DNA from: Bifidobacterium psychraerophilum
GTDB taxonomy: Bacteria > Actinomycetota > Actinomycetes > Actinomycetales > Bifidobacteriaceae
Reading direction: 5' to 3'
Length of the DNA stretch: 64,000 nt
Assembly: GCF_000741705.1 (NCBI RefSeq)
Contig: NZ_JGZI01000007.1
Span: 62,001-126,000 of the forward strand
Of the stretch, positions 1 to 8,598 are shown in pieces. A program made the translations under genes and the position numbers. The first letter of the stretch is position 1, and each line of letters opens with the position of its first letter. The notes below the pieces were generated by a model that saw nothing but the letters and a program-made list of their open reading frames with translations, had not been told where the DNA came from and ran no database searches.

Positions 1-1
1 C

Positions 2-631
2 CCCGTAGGGGATATACCGCTGGATCAGGCGGCGATGATCGAACCTCTTTCCGTCTCATACCATGCGGTGAAATATGCCGGAGTGAAGCAGGGCGACACT
101 GTGCTGATCGGCGGGGCGGGGCCGATCGGCCTATTCGCCGCAGCGGTGGCGAGCGCATTCGGCGCCACGGTGATCATCTCGGAACTCAGCGCGGCCCGAA
201 GGCAGAAAGCCTTGGATACGGGGGTTGCGGACCATGTACTTGACCCCGCGTATGACGATGCCGTCGCCAAGGTCATGGAACTCACAGGCGGGAAAGGCGT
301 GGACGTCGCCATAGATGCCGCAGGGGTCCAAGCGGTGTTGGACACCCTGTGCAAGGCCCTGAAGGTTCGCGGGACCCTACAGCTTGTTGCCCTGTACGGC
401 TCGGCTCCCGTCTACGACATCAACACCATCCTTTTCAAGGAGCTCCGCATCCAAGGCAGTATCGGCTACGCCCACGACCATGCGCCGGCGATCAAACTGG
501 TGCAGGAGGGCAAAGTCAATCTGGCTCCTTTGATCACAGGAAAGATTGATGCCCGGGATATCGTCGCGAAAGGATACGAGGAATTGCGTGACCATGCCGA
601 CAGACAGGTGAAGATCCTCGTCCACCTATAA
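2..631 (+). CDS. Zinc-type alcohol/butanediol dehydrogenase, 3' part
   Basis: The open frame runs in from the window edge, so the N-terminal GroES-like catalytic domain is missing; about 209 residues are visible. What remains is the Rossmann domain of the medium-chain dehydrogenase family, with the nucleotide motif GGAGPIGLF and the preceding 'EPLSVSYHAV' segment typical of the L-threonine/2,3-butanediol/sorbitol dehydrogenase branch. Such enzymes oxidise secondary alcohols or polyols with NAD(P). The internal ATG at 35 lies inside the conserved 'AAMIEPL' region and is not a plausible start. Substrate cannot be decided from this half. No operon partner is visible downstream: the next gene is on the other strand. 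Confidence 0.78.
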   Translation, partial: PVGDIPLDQAAMIEPLSVSYHAVKYAGVKQGDTVLIGGAGPIGLFAAAVASAFGATVIISELSAARRQKALDTGVADHVLDPAYDDAVAKVMELTGGKGVDVAIDAAGVQAVLDTLCKALKVRGTLQLVALYGSAPVYDINTILFKELRIQGSIGYAHDHAPAIKLVQEGKVNLAPLITGKIDARDIVAKGYEELRDHADRQVKILVHL

Positions 632-640
632 GCCGCACTC

Positions 641-687
641 ATGGGCTGGGACAACTCGCGCCCATTCTGGGACTCGTCTCAGCCCAT
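641..687. terminator. Possible hairpin between convergent genes
   Basis: ATGGGCTG (641-648) is complementary to CAGCCCAT (680-687), with internal repeats of GGGAC and GCCCA that allow alternative folds. It lies between the dehydrogenase stop at 631 and the convergent gene ending at 777. There is no U-tract, so a role as terminator is only inferred from position. Confidence 0.3.
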
Positions 688-776
688 ACTCCTGTGGCGC
701 TACCAGCCCAGGCTCATCCGCATTGGGCAGCCGACAGGGTTGCGGCCTTTACCGCCTCAAAGCTTCTGCTGCCTGC

Positions 777-1208
777 CTATGGACGCATCGCATCGTCGAT
801 CGGCACTTGCGCAGGCCTGTCGTCTTTGTGAAAGATGCGTCGCATTCTTTCGAACAGACCCTTCGACGAAGGCTTCTGCAAGGATCTGGTAATGTCCTCC
901 CACTGGTCCACAGCAGGCAGCTCGCCGCGCTGCCAGTATCCGAGGAACATTGACAGGACTTCGTCCGCGTCATCGGTCTCATAGGAGTATTGCATGAAGC
1001 CCCCGCCCTCAACCAGCAGTCGGGTTTCCACCATGAAGGCCCCGAGCACCTGCAGATAGGCACTCCCCCGTATCGGCTCATCGGGCTGCAGAACCATGAA
1101 GTCGACGTCATTGCGGCTCAGCCGCCCCACCAGGTCATGAAACAACGCAAGCGTTATCTCGTGATTCGCATAGGTGCCCTTATCAGTCTCCACCACAAAC
1201 TCAGTCAT
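777..1208 (-). CDS. Hypothetical protein, 143 aa
   Basis: A soluble 143-residue protein rich in acidic residues with no signal peptide or membrane segment. I do not recognise the family. The central part (about residues 40-100, with 'FMVLQP' and 'GGGFMQYSYE') looks like a compact alpha/beta domain, followed by a basic tail with 'RMRRIFHK'. A purine-rich stretch (GGGGGAG) lies about 13 bases before ATG 1208. An upstream in-register alternative was not seen. It is divergent from the HxlR regulator at 1393 but nothing shows that they are functionally linked. Confidence 0.6.
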   Translation of the reverse strand: MTEFVVETDKGTYANHEITLALFHDLVGRLSRNDVDFMVLQPDEPIRGSAYLQVLGAFMVETRLLVEGGGFMQYSYETDDADEVLSMFLGYWQRGELPAVDQWEDITRSLQKPSSKGLFERMRRIFHKDDRPAQVPIDDAMRP

Positions 1209-1392
1209 TCATCGACCCGCTCTCCCCCGTCACGAACAATCCGCGCAGGATCGCCTGTTGCATATTCTAGGGCGTACCCTGGTATGCCGGCACGACGCAT
1301 CATCCGGGGATTCATGCAATCCCGCTTCCCACCTGCCCAAACATCATGAAGCGGCTTTCGAAGAAGAGCATGCTGTCGGATAATAGGGATGT

Positions 1393-1815
1393 ATGGGAGC
1401 AAACGATATAAACGGGAATCCTGGTGGCGCCACCAGTGGCGAAGAAGAGCGGTCCGCGCGCTTTCCGTCTCGTGATGTGTTGAACCGCATAGGCGATCGG
1501 TGGTCCATTCGTATCATGCGCATTCTTCAGGAGCGCGGAAGCGTGCGGTACACGGAGTTGGAACGCGCGATACCCGGGATATCCCGCAAGATGCTGACGC
1601 AGACCCTGCGCGCCATCGAACGCGACGGCATGATCGTGCGCACCACGCATGCGGAGATCCCGCCGCGCGTCGATTACACGGCCACAGAGCTCGGCATCGC
1701 GTCCCTCGGTCCGATTGACGTCCTCTGCGAATGGTCAGAAGCCTACATGGACGAGGTACGCGAGGCCCGCCGGGCTTACGACGAGCGGCATCACGGCAGC
1801 TCCGGCACTCGGTGA
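1393..1815 (+). CDS. HxlR-family transcriptional regulator
   Basis: A 140-residue winged-helix protein of the HxlR/MarR-like type. The HxlR signature is present: 'IGDRWSIRIMRIL' (about 32-45), 'RYTELERAIPGISRKMLTQTLRAIERDGMI' spanning the recognition helix, and the wing 'PPRVDYTATELG'. HxlR proteins commonly sense quinones or electrophiles and control adjacent reductases. The gene converges on the NmrA-like oxidoreductase that ends at 1836, with a gap of only 20 bases, which supports that gene as a target. GATAAT at 1379-1384 ends eight bases before the ATG, so the transcript may have almost no leader. HxlR members often carry an N-terminal cysteine; none is seen before the helix-turn-helix here. 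Confidence 0.86.
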   Translation: MGANDINGNPGGATSGEEERSARFPSRDVLNRIGDRWSIRIMRILQERGSVRYTELERAIPGISRKMLTQTLRAIERDGMIVRTTHAEIPPRVDYTATELGIASLGPIDVLCEWSEAYMDEVREARRAYDERHHGSSGTR

Positions 1816-1835
1816 CGCAGACCCACGATCATCGT

Positions 1836-2774
1836 TCAGGCCTTGTTCAGATTCCAGCTACGCGCGGCCCCCTCGATCAGATCGGCCGCGGTGCGCGCGA
1901 CCCGTCCGGTCAGCAACTCCACGTCATCTGATTTGTTGTCGAGAAAAGCATCACGGATGGCGGCCTCGTTCGTGACGATGTCATCGCTGCACCAGAGGTA
2001 CGGCGATTGGGAGAAGTCGCCGGTCGCCTGGCGCGGCACATGCAGGGAGTCATAATACGAGTACAGTTCCTCTTCGGTCATGGAATCATAGACGATGTCG
2101 ATACCGGCATGTTTCGAGACCAGCTCGCATAGTTGCCTGACACTCACCGCCTCACTGCCGGTGATGTTGTATCCCCGGTTCCGTTCGCCGTGGCCGAGCA
2201 ACAGCTGCGCACCGGCGGCCGCGCAATCGTCCTTCGCCACGAGGTAGGCCGGCGTATCCCCCGCACAAGTCCGCCATGTACCCTCGTCAAGCGCGATCTG
2301 GGCAAAGGCGTAGAGGTAGTTCTCCAGATAGAGATTGTCGCGGAATACATTCCACGAAAGACCGGACTGCTTGATGTAGAGCTCGGTGGCATGATGATCG
2401 ACGATCACCACGGAGGCAGGCACCTCCTCATCGGCCTTGAAACCGGATGAATAGACGATGCGCCCAACTCCCGCGTTCTTGAATGCGTCAACGGCGTTGC
2501 GGTGCTGCTGCTGCCGAACCTCACCAACCGTCATGGCCGAAACCATGAACCCGGCATCGGCCCCCTGCAGGGCTTTGGCGAGCTCATCGGGATTCGAGTA
2601 GTCGGCTTTCCTCACCACGGCGCCGGCGGATTCCCATGCCGCGATGTTCTCCTTCGGTATACGTTCAGGAAATGGAGTGATAAGAATCAGCTGGTCAGCG
2701 TCGACCTCATCGAACATGAGGGCGGTGATTTTTCCGGACAATTGCCCGTCAACACCGGTTATGGCATACTTCAT
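1836..2774 (-). CDS. NmrA-like NAD(P)-binding oxidoreductase
   Basis: 312 residues beginning MKYAITGVDGQLSG, a Rossmann fold N-terminus with a variant of the GxxGxxG motif, then 'NVFRDNLYLENYLYAFAQI' and a C-terminal substrate region. This is the NmrA/QOR2/SDR-a5 group: NAD(P)H-binding proteins acting as quinone reductases or redox sensors. ATG 2774 is chosen over the longer ATG 2801 because a GAAAGGA site lies about nine bases before it and because the nucleotide-binding strand starts there. A partner HxlR regulator converges from the other side. The exact reaction cannot be read from sequence. Confidence 0.82.
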   Translation of the reverse strand: MKYAITGVDGQLSGKITALMFDEVDADQLILITPFPERIPKENIAAWESAGAVVRKADYSNPDELAKALQGADAGFMVSAMTVGEVRQQQHRNAVDAFKNAGVGRIVYSSGFKADEEVPASVVIVDHHATELYIKQSGLSWNVFRDNLYLENYLYAFAQIALDEGTWRTCAGDTPAYLVAKDDCAAAGAQLLLGHGERNRGYNITGSEAVSVRQLCELVSKHAGIDIVYDSMTEEELYSYYDSLHVPRQATGDFSQSPYLWCSDDIVTNEAAIRDAFLDNKSDDVELLTGRVARTAADLIEGAARSWNLNKA

Positions 2775-3046
2775 TGTCGCCTGTTCCTTTCGTGGGATCA
2801 TCTACCTGTAACCCAGGTCACCCACAGTATAAAGAACTCTTGAAGCGGGGATAAAAGGCACTTCGCAGTGCCTGGGTAACCGTGCGGTGCCTATTGAGGA
2901 GCAGGGCGATCGCCGTGATTTCGGCTTGGCCGGGTCACTAAGCATACTCAAACAATCCACGAACACAGCTCATACAAGATTTCGATACCTTGGCCGTGTT
3001 GTCCACAACACAGAGGCCGGAATGGTCCGACGAAAGGAATATCGCA

Positions 3047-3448
3047 ATGAGCAGCGAACTGGAACAAGCCATCAAGAACAGACTCGAAACAGGCTTCAAG
3101 AACTGGAACGGCGGTTACGACCAATGGCTGGAATGGTGCAACACCCTCTATGAACCCGATGCGCACTACAACGTGTACGGCAAACGTCTCACCCTCGAAG
3201 AGTACAAGCATATGATGGGCGAATTCTTCGAGAAATACGATATCCGCATGGGTGAGTTCTTCAACATGCTGGTTGAGGACGATTGGTGCGCCATCAGGTA
3301 CCGCACCTACATTCTCGACAAGGCGACAGGCACCGAATTCGAGCAGATGTCCTTCGAATTCGTCCATTTCAAGGACAATGCACAACCCATCGGCGCACGT
3401 GTGATCGAAGGATGGGCCACGTCGACGAATCCTCTTTCGAGCGACTGA
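3047..3448 (+). CDS. SnoaL-like / NTF2-fold protein
   Basis: A 133-residue protein with the layout of the SnoaL-like NTF2 superfamily: an N-terminal helix ('IKNRLETGFKNWNGGYDQWLEWCNTLYEPDAHYNVYG'), then a curved sheet with 'CAIRYRTYI' and 'SFEFVHFKD', ending in 'VIEGWATS'. Such folds are small hydrolases, isomerases or ligand carriers. ATG 3047 is preceded by CGAAAGGA with an eight-base spacing, which favours it over the longer in-frame ATG at 2990. It is divergent from the NmrA-like gene across 272 bases. The function is unknown; family assignment rests on pattern, not on a motif that defines a reaction. Confidence 0.68.
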   Translation: MSSELEQAIKNRLETGFKNWNGGYDQWLEWCNTLYEPDAHYNVYGKRLTLEEYKHMMGEFFEKYDIRMGEFFNMLVEDDWCAIRYRTYILDKATGTEFEQMSFEFVHFKDNAQPIGARVIEGWATSTNPLSSD

Positions 3449-3541
3449 TATCGAGTCCGCGCACCCTGTGCAGACATTCGGTGCACCCAAAAGATTTCGC
3501 GCCACACAGTCCTGACGACTGAAGCCACTGCCTGAAGTGAG

Positions 3542-3588
3542 CCGTGACGGATTGCTCCCACCCAAGGGTATGGGGTGATCCGTCACGG
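3542..3588. terminator. Inverted repeat between convergent genes
   Basis: CCGTGACGGAT at 3542-3552 is the exact reverse complement of ATCCGTCACGG at 3578-3588, with further CCCACCC/GGGTATGGG pairing in the loop. It lies between the SnoaL-like gene and the GH51 gene, which converge. There is no T-run on either side. Its position suggests a bidirectional terminator. Confidence 0.5.
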
Positions 3589-3635
3589 GGGCGGTGACGA
3601 TTGTGGCGCGATCCCACTTCAGTCACCCGTCCGGA

Positions 3636-5186
3636 CTACTCCAACCGTATGCTCAGCACATTCACGGAAGCCGGTGCGACGGCGATGTTCAACTCGGTTC
3701 CATCCGCGTAGCTGCCTTCCGTCACAGCCAGATCTACGTCCACCGGATGAGCGCGTAAGGTGTTCGGATTGTCGACGGTATTGCACAGATGCGGATCGGC
3801 ACCGGCGAGTTCGCTGATGGACTCCACATGTGCGGGCTGCGTCAGGCGCAGGCATACATTGGCGCAGTCGCTCATATGCGCATTGGTCAGGTTCACGGTG
3901 AGCGTCTTCCCATCCGCTGACTTCGAGGCGAAGGCGAAGATATCATCGTCCTGCGAATCCTGGCGTTTCACGTCCAGGGCCGTGGCGCCTCTATGGGCTT
4001 GATACATCATGAACACATCGAAGTTCGGGGTGAGCGTCATGCTGTCGCCCTCGGTGAGGATCAAGGAGTTCAGGACATTGATGGTCTGCGCGTTGCAGGC
4101 CATGGTCACCTTGTCACAGTTGCGCTGCAGCAGGTCAAGGGTCAGGGCCGTCGTGATCGCATCACGCATGGTGACTTGCTGCTTGAGTGCGGGACGTGCG
4201 AAGAAGGCTTGCTTATGCCAGTTGCCCCACTCACCGACGATGAGGTCGACGTGTGTGAGCTTCGAATCCAACGGTCCTTCCGGTTCCGGGATTCCGGCGA
4301 GACCCTCCTTCATCAGGGCCCATTGCTCACCGATGATATCCTCAAGTTCCAAACAACCATCGATGACCTGATCCCAGCCCTGCTCGTCGAAGTTCGTCGG
4401 GGTATCCGCATCGTTGTCGATGTTCCAATTGTAGAAATGCAGATCATAACCGTTGATTTTGGGCTGGCGGTACTCGGCGAGACCAGCGAAGAAATCCCGC
4501 GTCCACTTCACCCGTTCCATCGCTTTGTTCCCGTCCGGGCCCGAGGCGATGGCGTAAATATCCGACTGCGCGAAGACATCGGTCGTAAAGGAAGGAATCG
4601 AAGAGCTGTACCGTCTGTATTCATCCAGATACATGCCCGGCGTCATTGTGCCGCCCCCGGCCCAGACCTCATTGCCCAAACCCCATTTCCTCACACCGTA
4701 TGGAGCCGGATGGCCGTTGGCGGCGCGCTCTTTAGCCACATCGGTAGGCTGGGAGCGATTGCAGTATTCCATCCAGTCGCGCATCTCGTGGACGCTTCCC
4801 GACATCATATTGACATTGATCCAAGGCTCCGCCCCCACCATTTCGCTGAGGCGCAGGAATTCATCGGTACCGAAACCATGATGGTCAAGCTCGTAGGTTG
4901 CGAAATTCTCATTGAATGTCGTGGGGCGATCGGCGCGTGGACCGATGCCGTCGCGCCAGTGATAGGTGTCGGCGTAGCACCCTCCTGGCCAGCGCAGCAG
5001 CGGCGGCTTCAACATACGCAATGCGCGCAAGGTGTCCGACCTGTATCCACCCTCGTTCTCAATCGGTGAATCCTCTCCCACCCACAGGCCCTCGTCGATG
5101 CATTCACCAAGGAATTCTATGAACTGGCCGTGGAGCTTCGGATCAATACGGCCTATGCTCCGCTTCGGATCAATCAGAATAGACAT
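3636..5186 (-). CDS. GH51 alpha-L-arabinofuranosidase
   Basis: 516 residues, the usual length for intracellular GH51 enzymes, with no signal peptide. It removes terminal alpha-L-arabinofuranosyl units from arabinan or arabinoxylan oligosaccharides inside the cell. Visible landmarks are the N-terminal 'HGQFIEFLGECI', 'LRWPGGCYADTYHW' around residue 70, the acid/base glutamate in 'WGLGNEVW' (E173) and the nucleophile in 'IVGEWG' (E319), followed by a C-terminal beta-sandwich. ATG 5186 has AAAGGA six bases upstream. It follows an MFS transporter on the same strand after 134 bases, and both are probably controlled from the region before the transporter, where a TetR gene diverges. Confidence 0.95.
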   Translation of the reverse strand: MSILIDPKRSIGRIDPKLHGQFIEFLGECIDEGLWVGEDSPIENEGGYRSDTLRALRMLKPPLLRWPGGCYADTYHWRDGIGPRADRPTTFNENFATYELDHHGFGTDEFLRLSEMVGAEPWINVNMMSGSVHEMRDWMEYCNRSQPTDVAKERAANGHPAPYGVRKWGLGNEVWAGGGTMTPGMYLDEYRRYSSSIPSFTTDVFAQSDIYAIASGPDGNKAMERVKWTRDFFAGLAEYRQPKINGYDLHFYNWNIDNDADTPTNFDEQGWDQVIDGCLELEDIIGEQWALMKEGLAGIPEPEGPLDSKLTHVDLIVGEWGNWHKQAFFARPALKQQVTMRDAITTALTLDLLQRNCDKVTMACNAQTINVLNSLILTEGDSMTLTPNFDVFMMYQAHRGATALDVKRQDSQDDDIFAFASKSADGKTLTVNLTNAHMSDCANVCLRLTQPAHVESISELAGADPHLCNTVDNPNTLRAHPVDVDLAVTEGSYADGTELNIAVAPASVNVLSIRLE

Positions 5187-5320
5187 AGGTGTTCCTTTCG
5201 TTATCCGTACTTACGATATGTGGTGCGGGAAAGCGAAGTGCCCGGTGACATCACCGAAAACAAGGCTTCGATCCCCCGCACCGGAGGACGGCGGCAATAT
5301 CCGCATCCCAGATCGCGGTT

Positions 5321-6577
5321 TTATTTGACTTTTTTGATCAGCATGATGAAAATGCAGGCGAGAATCACCATCACTATTGCGGTCGGGAACACCAGCCCAT
5401 AGGAACCGGTCATTGCCACCAGAACCGAGGTGACGATGGGCCCGACCATCTGACCCAAGGTGGTGGCGATATTGAGTATGCCCAGATCCTTGCCCGCTTC
5501 CTCGGCATTCGGCAACACGTCGACGTTCAGAGCCTGGTCAACCGAACCGTACATGCCATAGCCGAAACCACCCACAGCCGCAAAGAGGATCATGCCCATC
5601 GGGCTGTGCAACAGCCAGGGCAGCGCATAGCCGATCGCCAAAAGCAGGCTTGCGATGACGACCGGAATCTTACGGCGACCTATTTTATCCGAGATCGGCC
5701 CTGCCGACAGTGAGGAGATCAGCGAGACCACCATCAGAACAACACTCATCGTGGAGATGGTGACGGCGGAGTCCTTCGTGCTCTGGCCGATGTAGTCCTG
5801 AAGGATGTACAGCTGGTAATTGAGGATCATGTAATAGCTGAACAACAGCAATGAGCGACCGACGAAAGCCAGCCAGAAATCGCGTGCACCTTTGATCGGC
5901 GGACGGTAACTCATGATGATGCCCTTGAAATCAGCCTTGACCGCAGGCAGATCCTTACTCGATTTCTCCTTCGGCCACAGGATGATGGTGATCACACCGG
6001 AGATACCCATAACCACACCGGAGATGATGAATCCCGGCAGCTCGAAGCTGATGAATTGCGCTCCGATGATCTGCCCGAGTGCCGACCCCAGCAGTGTGCC
6101 GCCTGACATGAAGGCGGACATCGTTCCTCGCATGCTTTCGGGGATGCGATCAGACAGCGATGCGATCAGCGGAGCGATCATCATATTGAGTCCGACCATG
6201 GAGAAGCAGTAGCTGATGCCTATGGTGAGACCGTTGGGGAGGATACCGATCAGGAACAGCGAGATGCCTGCGATGATGCCACCGGCTGCGATCCAGGGTG
6301 TTCGACGTCCGAATATGGAACGCGTTCGATCCGACAGATTCCCCACCAGCAGATTGGAGACCAGCGAGGCAAGCGCCGTCGCGGAATTGAGCACCGCGAA
6401 AATCGCTTCCTTGGAATCCGGTGCGATTTCCGTAAGCCGCTGCGGCAACAGCACGGCGGCGACGACCTGCAGAGCGAGCATCCAACACAGGGAGAAGATA
6501 AAGAAGGCCGCTCCGAATCTTATTGTTTGCGATTTTGAGAGCGACTGCTGGCCCCCAACTGATTGTGTCTGAGACAT
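5321..6577 (-). CDS. MFS sugar transporter (GH51 module)
   Basis: 418 residues with about twelve membrane segments. The loop between segments 2 and 3 reads 'GNLSDRTRSIFGRRTPWI', and the second-half equivalent 'GPISDKIGRRKIPV', both hallmark MFS motifs. It also has 'GSVDQALNVDVLPN' and 'KDLGILNIATTLGQ', shared almost word for word with the transporter at 10797, so the two are paralogues. It is first in the minus-strand unit with GH51 and presumably imports the arabino-oligosaccharide that GH51 cleaves; that substrate is inferred from context. AAAGGAG lies seven bases before ATG 6577. Confidence 0.9.
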   Translation of the reverse strand: MSQTQSVGGQQSLSKSQTIRFGAAFFIFSLCWMLALQVVAAVLLPQRLTEIAPDSKEAIFAVLNSATALASLVSNLLVGNLSDRTRSIFGRRTPWIAAGGIIAGISLFLIGILPNGLTIGISYCFSMVGLNMMIAPLIASLSDRIPESMRGTMSAFMSGGTLLGSALGQIIGAQFISFELPGFIISGVVMGISGVITIILWPKEKSSKDLPAVKADFKGIIMSYRPPIKGARDFWLAFVGRSLLLFSYYMILNYQLYILQDYIGQSTKDSAVTISTMSVVLMVVSLISSLSAGPISDKIGRRKIPVVIASLLLAIGYALPWLLHSPMGMILFAAVGGFGYGMYGSVDQALNVDVLPNAEEAGKDLGILNIATTLGQMVGPIVTSVLVAMTGSYGLVFPTAIVMVILACIFIMLIKKVK

Positions 6578-6709
6578 GGAAGATCTCCTTTGATTCTTTC
6601 CAACAGGTGTTCATTAACCCGAGCCGAACATTCCCAGCGACCCGATACGAACTCACAGGGCCACCGCAATCCGGCATTCGCGAAGACTCGTGTGCAAGTC
6701 TTCAGGGTC

Positions 6710-6738
6710 TTATCTTACACCTTAAAGATATAAGATAA
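6710..6738. promoter_or_regulatory. Inverted repeat, putative TetR operator
   Basis: TTATCTTA (6710-6717) and TAAGATAA (6731-6738) form a perfect eight-base inverted repeat with a 13-base spacer; a further AAGATA lies at 6725-6730. It sits in the 282-base region between the MFS/GH51 unit and the divergent TetR gene, the expected place for a TetR operator. Binding is inferred. Confidence 0.5.
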
Positions 6739-6859
6739 AGACAAATCACCGCTGTTTCTTTAACATTCGCCACAGCGATCTCCAATGCACGCAGCCATCG
6801 CTGAAACCGTCGAATACGGGGATGATAGGCTCTGTAATGGTAGAAGAACAGGGGAAGAC

Positions 6860-7510
6860 ATGGCATCCGAGACGAGTGATTTTCATCCGATAAACCGTCG
6901 CGAGCGGCATTCACCGCAGGAGCGACGTGCCCAGATCGCCAGCGAGGCCTCGACGCTCATCGCCAAATACGGCTCCTATGGATTCTCCATGCAGACACTG
7001 GCCGACGCCGTCAGATTGACGCTGCCCGGCCTGCGGCATTATGTGAAGAACCGCGAAGAACTCCTGGCGCTGGTGATACAGACTTTTTACGATGATTCGG
7101 TAGATTCCATCTATGTGCGGATACCAGGGCAAGATGATGCCAACGACAAGGGGATGCTGAGCCTGCCGAGGTCCTTACGACTGATCGTGGAGCGCAACAC
7201 CGCACGGCCGCAACTGGTTACGGTTTTTATGCGTCTCGCCATCGAAGCCGAGGATCCCAATCATCCCGCCCACGAATTCTATGCAAAACGCCACCACACC
7301 GTCATCACCAATCTGATGGCCCATTCATGGCGGGTACCTGAGCCATACCAGGACCCCCAGCGACTGCGAGACCTCATCGTCACAGCATTCTTCGCCATGG
7401 ATGGCGTTCAGATACAAGCGATGACCAACCCCGATGAAAGCCTGATGCAATTGTGGAACAGGGCCGATGGCATTCTCTTCCCTTCCCCGATGTGGGACGG
7501 ATATCGTTGA
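6860..7510 (+). CDS. TetR-family regulator (GH51 module)
   Basis: 216 residues with an N-terminal TetR helix-turn-helix: 'RRAQIASEASTLIAKYGSYGFSMQTLADAVRLTLPGLRHYVKNREELLALVI'. The C-terminal domain contains 'EDPNHPAHEFYAKRH', a segment repeated in the second TetR protein at 7751 ('NANHPAHDYYMARE'), so both belong to one subfamily. ATG 6860 is taken because AGGGGA precedes it by about five bases; the longer ATG 6785 lies in the intergenic region. It is divergent from the MFS/GH51 pair and likely represses it, with a sugar or sugar derivative as inducer. Confidence 0.87.
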   Translation: MASETSDFHPINRRERHSPQERRAQIASEASTLIAKYGSYGFSMQTLADAVRLTLPGLRHYVKNREELLALVIQTFYDDSVDSIYVRIPGQDDANDKGMLSLPRSLRLIVERNTARPQLVTVFMRLAIEAEDPNHPAHEFYAKRHHTVITNLMAHSWRVPEPYQDPQRLRDLIVTAFFAMDGVQIQAMTNPDESLMQLWNRADGILFPSPMWDGYR

Positions 7511-7750
7511 GCAAGCCTGCGGACACCCCAATCACACCAGGCAGAAGGCAGTCCGAAAAACTGGCCCAATATCCGGATCGGTGATTACGGCCGGCCTCTC
7601 GGGAAACAAAGCGATTCAATACCGTAATACTCGGCAACATGCCGTGTCGCTCACCGCCATCTTCCGCTTCGGGATACATCGATCTGGATGCCGAGGAAGC
7701 GAACATTCCATACCATGTAACGTTGTACGCGTATTGCCTAATGGAACATC

Positions 7751-8398
7751 ATGGAAAGCAGGCAGCAAGTGAGGGGAAAGACAGCCGGGGAGAAATCCGG
7801 TCCGGGCACAAGGAAGGCAGCCGCCGCCGCAAGGCGTGAGCAGATCATTGCCGTATCAACCCGTCTCATCTCATGCCACGGTTTCTGGGGCCTCTCCATG
7901 CGCCGCGTTGCGGAGGAGTGCAACCTCACCGAGCCTGCCGTCATCTATCACTTCACGAGCAAGGCAGGACTGTTAATCGCCGTATTGGAACATCGCGACA
8001 GATTAGATATGCAGAATTTCGCATCGACTTTAGGCTGCTCCGTTGAGGATGTGTGGGGAGGACGGGCGCGATTCGGGTTACGGGATGTCTGCGCCGCATT
8101 GGTACAGCATAATGCCTTACAGCCTGAGATCGTTCGTCTATATACGGTCCTTCAAGGCGAAGCCTTGAATGCCAACCACCCCGCCCACGATTACTACATG
8201 GCCCGGGAGCAGCGCGTGCTTCGGCAATTCACAGCGGCTGCGGCACATGACGGCATAGAGAATCCGAAGGAGGAGGCACTGTTTGTACTCTCCGTCATGG
8301 ATGGGCTGCAAGTACGATGGCTGCTGAATCCGGATTCCGTTGATCTCTGCAGCGAGTGGGAAAGATTCGCCAACGAACGTTGGGGCGCCAAATCGTAA
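7751..8398 (+). CDS. TetR-family regulator (GH3 module)
   Basis: 215 residues. The helix-turn-helix covers about 28-75: 'RREQIIAVSTRLISCHGFWGLSMRRVAEECNLTEPAVIYHFTSKAGLL'. The ligand domain shares the 'NHPAH' element with the preceding TetR. No clear ribosome site precedes ATG 7751; GTG 7769 (in 'caagtgagg') is not clearly better, so the start is uncertain. It is followed by the GH3/MFS pair on the same strand, whose promoter carries a long inverted repeat at 8550-8575, a likely target. The 240 bases before this gene contain a small AACGTT-centred palindrome near 7717-7728 and nothing else recognised. Confidence 0.85.
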   Translation: MESRQQVRGKTAGEKSGPGTRKAAAAARREQIIAVSTRLISCHGFWGLSMRRVAEECNLTEPAVIYHFTSKAGLLIAVLEHRDRLDMQNFASTLGCSVEDVWGGRARFGLRDVCAALVQHNALQPEIVRLYTVLQGEALNANHPAHDYYMAREQRVLRQFTAAAAHDGIENPKEEALFVLSVMDGLQVRWLLNPDSVDLCSEWERFANERWGAKS

Positions 8399-8514
8399 GC
8401 CCTTCCCACACATCTTTCGCACTTCGCGGAAGTTCCCGATCCCTTAGGTCATCAATCAACACCGCATAACACACTGCACGGAGATGCAATGTGCCATATT
8501 ATTCCCCCTCTGCT

Positions 8515-8542
8515 TTGACAGTCCTGGTTTTTGATATATAGT
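8515..8542 (+). promoter_or_regulatory. Sigma-70 type promoter of the GH3-MFS operon
   Basis: TTGACA (8515-8520) and TATAGT (8537-8542) are separated by 16 bases, close to the vegetative consensus. Transcription would begin near 8549, at the left edge of the operator-like repeat. Confidence 0.7.
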
Positions 8543-8549
8543 TAAATTG

Positions 8550-8575
8550 TTTAATTAACTAGGTGGTTAATCAAA
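8550..8575. promoter_or_regulatory. Putative operator of the GH3-MFS operon
   Basis: TTTAATTAAC (8550-8559) and GTTAATCAAA (8566-8575) are inverted copies matching at nine of ten positions with a six-base spacer. The repeat begins at the predicted transcription start, where a bound repressor would block initiation. The adjacent TetR protein is the likely ligand. Confidence 0.6.
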
Positions 8576-8598
8576 TTCGACTCTCGAAGGTGAGACGC

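Noticed and set aside
3993-5069. Plus-strand frame of 358 residues inside the GH51 region
   Set aside because: It is the antisense shadow of the GH51 gene, which has intact catalytic motifs.
8563-8598. GTG 8563 as start of the GH3 gene
   Set aside because: It lies inside the operator-like repeat and lacks a ribosome site; ATG 8599 has one.
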